NCBI GenBank assembly: GCA_964344495.1
Contig: CAYFNI010000072.1
Span: forward strand, 1 to 11,686
Direction of reading: 5' to 3'
Length of the DNA stretch: 11,686 bases
Source: UBA6136 sp964344495
GTDB taxonomy: Bacteria > Pseudomonadota > Gammaproteobacteria > Methylococcales > Methylococcaceae
Shown: positions 9,082 to 11,686 of the stretch, piece by piece
Position numbering within the stretch: the first letter of the stretch is position 1
Layout of the letters: each line of letters opens with the position of its first letter
Made by a program: the position numbers and the translations under genes
The notes under the pieces: model-generated
What the model was told of the DNA's origin: nothing
Databases searched by the model: none
The model's input: the letters and a program-made list of their open reading frames with translations, nothing else

Positions 9082-10173
9082 TCACCAATCGAGGCCGGGA
9101 ATGCCGTAGCCCTGAATCACCCGTGCATTTTCGCCTTCCTCATAGGCGGGCAGGGCTCCAAGCGTAGTCCACAGGCGGAACGCCAGCGCCGCTGTCAGCA
9201 CACGAATCGGATAATCGCGCGGCAGATGCTGGAGATAGGGCTGAATGGTAAAGAAATCGCGCGCGCCGTACTGCTGCATGATCGACAGCAAGCCCCCGTT
9301 GCGGGGCCCGATGTTGTAGGCCAGCAGCCCCAGGAACAGGTCGCCGTTCATTTCATCCAGATAATGCCGCAGAGTAGCGGCAGCCAGATACGCATTCTGG
9401 CGAGTATCCCGGTAGTCCAACTGCGTGAGGCCCAGTGTCCGGCGCACCGCTTCCTGAGCCGCTTTCGGCGGCGCCGTGATCTGAAACACGCCGCGGCCAC
9501 CATCCTGACTGTCGCGGGCGACAAACGAGGACTCTGCCGCACCGATCCCAACCATGACTTCGGCATCCACACGAAAGGCCGCGGCTGCTTCACGGATCAA
9601 CGGCCAGTGCGGCTGGGCGCGGGTCATCAGCGTCTGCAGGTCGGCCAGATTGGCGCGGCGATAATTGGCATACACCTGATGCCCGATGGCATCCCGGCCG
9701 GCCTGCGCCACTCCGCCGACCAGTGTCCTGAGGTTGCGCAAATCCGCCAAAAAGGGTGCGCGAAACGCAAACAACACCGCCACCAACGCAACCATCAGCG
9801 CCGCCAGCGCCGGCCACATCTCGCGGCCAGAACGCCGGACCCAGCGCCGCAGATGCAGCCAAAGCCATAACAGAACGGACCCGGCCATCGCCAGCAGCAA
9901 TACGGTGCCGGCAAAAGGCAACAGGCTGTCGGTCAGCCCGGAACCACCGAACCAGCCCGCCGCCCGCCCGAGGGTGGTGATGGTGGCCACCATGCCGGCG
10001 ACGGCCAGCAAACCCGCCTCCGCGCACGCCCACAGCAGAGGACGCCAGCGCCCGCCCGTGCCGTTATCCGGCCGCGCCGCCCGCGCTGGAGGCCGAGCCG
10101 GACGGGCCGCAGGGCGTCGTTTGGGTGCTGGGGCCGGCTGGCCGGTCGACCGGGTTCGGGGCGGACGTGACAC
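9082..10173 (-). CDS. Membrane-anchored SLT-type lytic transglycosylase
   Basis: The GTG at 10173 gives 363 residues. Residues 2-36 are rich in Pro, Arg and Ala and probably cytoplasmic and disordered. Three membrane helices follow at about 45-68, 85-108 and 119-139. The C-terminal half is a soluble SLT domain: catalytic E214 in GAAESSF, then GGRGVFQIT, and AYNIGP at 285-290. Such enzymes cleave the MurNAc-GlcNAc bond of peptidoglycan, leaving a 1,6-anhydro end. With three helices and a cytoplasmic N-terminus, the catalytic domain would face the periplasm. GAGGAT 7 nt before the GTG supports this start over the ATG at 10227, which would add 18 residues without a clear ribosome site. Three helices are unusual; most relatives have a signal peptide or one anchor. 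It may share a transcript with the downstream protease. Confidence 0.85.
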   Translation of the reverse strand: MSRPPRTRSTGQPAPAPKRRPAARPARPPARAARPDNGTGGRWRPLLWACAEAGLLAVAGMVATITTLGRAAGWFGGSGLTDSLLPFAGTVLLLAMAGSVLLWLWLHLRRWVRRSGREMWPALAALMVALVAVLFAFRAPFLADLRNLRTLVGGVAQAGRDAIGHQVYANYRRANLADLQTLMTRAQPHWPLIREAAAAFRVDAEVMVGIGAAESSFVARDSQDGGRGVFQITAPPKAAQEAVRRTLGLTQLDYRDTRQNAYLAAATLRHYLDEMNGDLFLGLLAYNIGPRNGGLLSIMQQYGARDFFTIQPYLQHLPRDYPIRVLTAALAFRLWTTLGALPAYEEGENARVIQGYGIPGLDW

Positions 10174-10180
10174 TGAAGCT

Positions 10181-10186
10181 ATCCTC
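10181..10186 (-). promoter_or_regulatory. Shine-Dalgarno site that selects the GTG start of the transglycosylase
   Basis: On the minus strand GAGGAT ends 7 nt before the GTG at 10173. No comparable site stands at a good distance before the upstream in-frame ATGs at 10227 and 10221. Confidence 0.6.
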
Positions 10187-10237
10187 GCAACATCAAACGG
10201 TGGATGGTAGCAGAGGCCCATGCGCAATCATCCGACC

Positions 10238-10265
10238 GGGACACTGCGGAAAACTCGGTTATGAT
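10238..10265 (+). promoter_or_regulatory. Candidate promoter of the six-cysteine exported protein
   Basis: TATGAT (10260-10265) matches the -10 consensus at five of six bases, and GGGACA (10238-10243) matches the -35 at four of six with 16-bp spacing. Transcription would begin near 10272, about 20 nt before the ATG at 10293. It lies in the divergent region shared with the transglycosylase gene. Confidence 0.4.
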
Positions 10266-10292
10266 GGACCGTTCCTGGCCCGACTCCCCGCC

Positions 10293-10922
10293 ATGCTCTC
10301 GATGCAGCCCGCTCCACAATCCCGCTCGACTCCCATCTGGCCGGCCCGTCTCGGGGGGTTCCTGCTGCTCGCCCTGATCGGCAGCGTCCGGGCGGAAGAT
10401 GCGCAAGAAACGGGCGTTTCGCCGCTGGTGCTGGATCATGTCATCGAGCGCGGCAATCGCATCGAGTTCTATCGCCGGGTGGATTTCGGCCCCCCCGGCA
10501 GCGCCTGCCATCCCTGTCTCACGGCGCAGCACGCGCAGTGCGATGTCGCCTGTTACGAACAACTGCCCAGCCTGAGCCTGATCTGCTCGCCGAGCGTGCA
10601 CGGACTCAGCGTCGGACCGTTTGACCGTGACACCCGGGGACAGCAGTTGAGTGCATTGTTGAGGACCGATTCGGTCCGGGTGGCGACCCAGATCGGAGTG
10701 GAGTCGCTTCAGGCCACCCGCATCAGCACCGTGCAGGGTCTGGAGGACAACCGCTATGCCATCGACCTTGAGGGGTTCGAGGGTTTCAAGAACACGTTTG
10801 AACGCGCTTACGCGGCGCCGCAGCAATTTGAGGTCGAGGTCGGGCAGACGGTTTACAGCGTGCCGTTGTCACCCCGCACGCGGGATGGACTGTACCTGTT
10901 TCTCAAGCAGTGTCCCGACTGA
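10293..10922 (+). CDS. Exported six-cysteine protein of unknown function
   Basis: I do not recognise a family. From the ATG at 10293 the product has 209 residues; the ATG at 10302 is an equal alternative, and neither has a clear Shine-Dalgarno site. A signal peptide ends at VRA (residue 34). The mature part has six cysteines: C72, C75, C83, C87 and C98 clustered as CxxC-x7-CxxxC-x10-C, and C207 next to the C-terminus. An even count in an exported protein suggests three disulfides; CxxC plus CxxxC with nearby His (H74, H80) could also bind metal. The rest (about 100-205) looks like a soluble alpha/beta or beta-rich domain without a membrane helix. Earlier residues of the open frame (from 10125) lie upstream of the likely promoter and are excluded. 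It is divergent from the transglycosylase and convergent with the VTT-protein gene. Confidence 0.7.
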   Translation: MLSMQPAPQSRSTPIWPARLGGFLLLALIGSVRAEDAQETGVSPLVLDHVIERGNRIEFYRRVDFGPPGSACHPCLTAQHAQCDVACYEQLPSLSLICSPSVHGLSVGPFDRDTRGQQLSALLRTDSVRVATQIGVESLQATRISTVQGLEDNRYAIDLEGFEGFKNTFERAYAAPQQFEVEVGQTVYSVPLSPRTRDGLYLFLKQCPD

Positions 10923-10931
10923 CGATGCGAT

Positions 10932-10946
10932 TCGGCCGAGGGCCGA
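10932..10946. terminator. Short hairpin in the gap between convergent genes
   Basis: TCGGCC (10932-10937) pairs with GGCCGA (10941-10946) around a GAG loop, in the 24-nt gap between the stop codons of two convergent genes. There is no adjoining T-run in either direction; TTTT comes 11 nt later on the plus strand. It overlaps the larger inverted repeat by two bases, so the two structures would compete. A bidirectional end signal is plausible but not shown. Confidence 0.35.
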
Positions 10947-10986
10947 TCAGACGGCATTTTCCTTCAGGGCCGAGCGCCGTCTGATC
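10945..10986. repeat. Perfect 11-bp inverted repeat over the stop codon of the VTT-protein gene
   Basis: GATCAGACGGC (10945-10955) is the exact reverse complement of GCCGTCTGATC (10976-10986), with 20 nt between. The arm at 10945-10955 contains the stop codon (10947-10949) and the other arm codes for residues just before the C-terminus. Its position at the junction of convergent genes suggests a 3'-end RNA structure on either strand. No T-run follows. Confidence 0.5.
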
Positions 10987-11600
10987 CCCCATTTGACCAG
11001 CGCGTTCAATGTCACGAACGCCACGCTCGCAGTAGCGAGATAGAGTCCCATCTGGCTCAGGTCTGTGTTCAGGGCACCGGCGCCAACCAGACTGGCGGTC
11101 ACCCCCAGCGGCAGGAAACCGATGAAGCTGCCGATCCAGAAATCCCGGTGCGTAACCGGGCTCCAGGCCAGCAGGATGTCGTTGTAGAGCCCGGCCAGCG
11201 GCAATTGCCGCACCACCAGCACTGAAAACCAGCCGCGCCCGACCGGCGCGCTCATGGCCCGCAAGCGCGGGTAACGGGCCAGCAGAGCCTCCGGTCGCGT
11301 TCGCCGCGCAAACAGGAACAGTACGTAGGCACCGATCAGACTGCCAAGCTGGCTCCAGACGAAGCCCAGCTCGAACCCGAACAGCCAGCCCCCCATGATG
11401 CAGAACACCAGCCGGGGGATACCCAGCGCAGTCGCCAGCGTCGTCAACGCAAGAAACACCAGCGTCGACCAGGCCCCCAGACCCACAAACAGGGTGCGAA
11501 TGGCCTCGCCATGCTGAATCCAGTCCTTCCATGGCAGGGTCAGGATCAGGGGGCTCGCGGCCAGCAGGAGTACGAACAGCAGATTGAGGCTTCGCTTCAT
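10947..11600 (-). CDS. VTT-domain (TVP38/TMEM64, SNARE-associated) membrane protein
   Basis: From the ATG at 11600 the product has 217 residues and about six hydrophobic segments (about 4-22, 41-59, 64-80, 82-98, 155-172 and 184-202). The VTT core is clear: GIPR at 60-63, GGWLFG at 70-75, GSLIGAYVLFLFARR at 86-100, and the re-entrant-loop motif RQLPLAGLYNDILLAW at 131-146, followed by F-WIGSFIGFLP. Family members are inner-membrane proteins related to DedA; some relatives act as lipid scramblases or undecaprenyl-phosphate carriers, but no substrate is known for this one. The frame is open to 11681, but the N-terminus MKRSLNLLFVLLL fits the family best. No clear Shine-Dalgarno site precedes it. 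It is convergent with the six-cysteine gene. Confidence 0.85.
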   Translation of the reverse strand: MKRSLNLLFVLLLAASPLILTLPWKDWIQHGEAIRTLFVGLGAWSTLVFLALTTLATALGIPRLVFCIMGGWLFGFELGFVWSQLGSLIGAYVLFLFARRTRPEALLARYPRLRAMSAPVGRGWFSVLVVRQLPLAGLYNDILLAWSPVTHRDFWIGSFIGFLPLGVTASLVGAGALNTDLSQMGLYLATASVAFVTLNALVKWGIRRRSALKENAV

Positions 11601-11686
11601 GGCGTCTGGGGGGAAACAGCAGAGGGGTCGGTCAGCTTGTACACGGGAGAGTATCAGAATCACCCCAAGCCGGGTATGCACTTGCA

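Noticed and set aside
8999..9088. Longer N-terminus for the protease, starting at 9088
   Set aside because: It would place 30 non-hydrophobic residues before a clear signal peptide and overlap the transglycosylase stop.
8243..9870. Plus-strand open frames opposite the protease and transglycosylase
   Set aside because: The minus-strand genes have intact catalytic motifs; the plus frames have none.

Overview
The window reads as an ordinary chromosomal segment of a GC-rich proteobacterium, most likely a gammaproteobacterium. The evidence is a B12-dependent methionine synthase close in layout to E. coli MetH, a class II fumarase, a DUF2970 protein, a DUF836 glutaredoxin-like protein, lipoprotein and Sec signal peptides of Gram-negative type, and a small exported protein family common in gammaproteobacteria. 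I cannot name a genus. I saw no tRNA, rRNA, insertion sequence, phage gene or CRISPR array.

Layout. (1) Positions 1-218 hold no gene, only a strong hairpin behind the first operon. (2) Positions 219-1344, minus strand: a tight three-gene operon for a secreted lipocalin-like protein, a four-helix membrane protein and a DUF2970 protein, with 14-nt gaps. (3) Positions 1345-1573: divergent intergenic region with a candidate metH promoter and an inverted repeat. (4) Positions 1574-7675, plus strand: metH, a glutaredoxin-like gene 3 nt behind it, fumC 43 nt later, then a VanX/DdpX-type D-Ala-D-Ala dipeptidase lipoprotein whose ATG overlaps the fumC stop. (5) Positions 7602-10173, minus strand: a membrane-anchored SLT-type lytic transglycosylase, a secreted trypsin-like protease and a small exported protein. 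The last overlaps the dipeptidase gene tail-to-tail by 74 bp. (6) Positions 10293-10922, plus strand: an exported six-cysteine protein I do not recognise. (7) Positions 10947-11600, minus strand: a VTT/TVP38-type membrane protein, convergent with the previous gene; an 11-bp perfect inverted repeat sits over its stop codon.

How the genes fit together. The plus-strand cluster joins methionine/one-carbon metabolism, a small thiol protein and a TCA-cycle enzyme with a cell-wall dipeptidase. The minus-strand genes downstream are all envelope proteins. The transglycosylase would cut glycan strands and the dipeptidase would cleave D-Ala-D-Ala, so a loose peptidoglycan theme runs from 6968 to 10173, but their opposite strands argue against one regulon. 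I found no convincing undescribed system. The most open items are the six-cysteine exported protein, the lipocalin-like/membrane/DUF2970 operon, the architecture of the transglycosylase, and the inverted repeats at gene ends.
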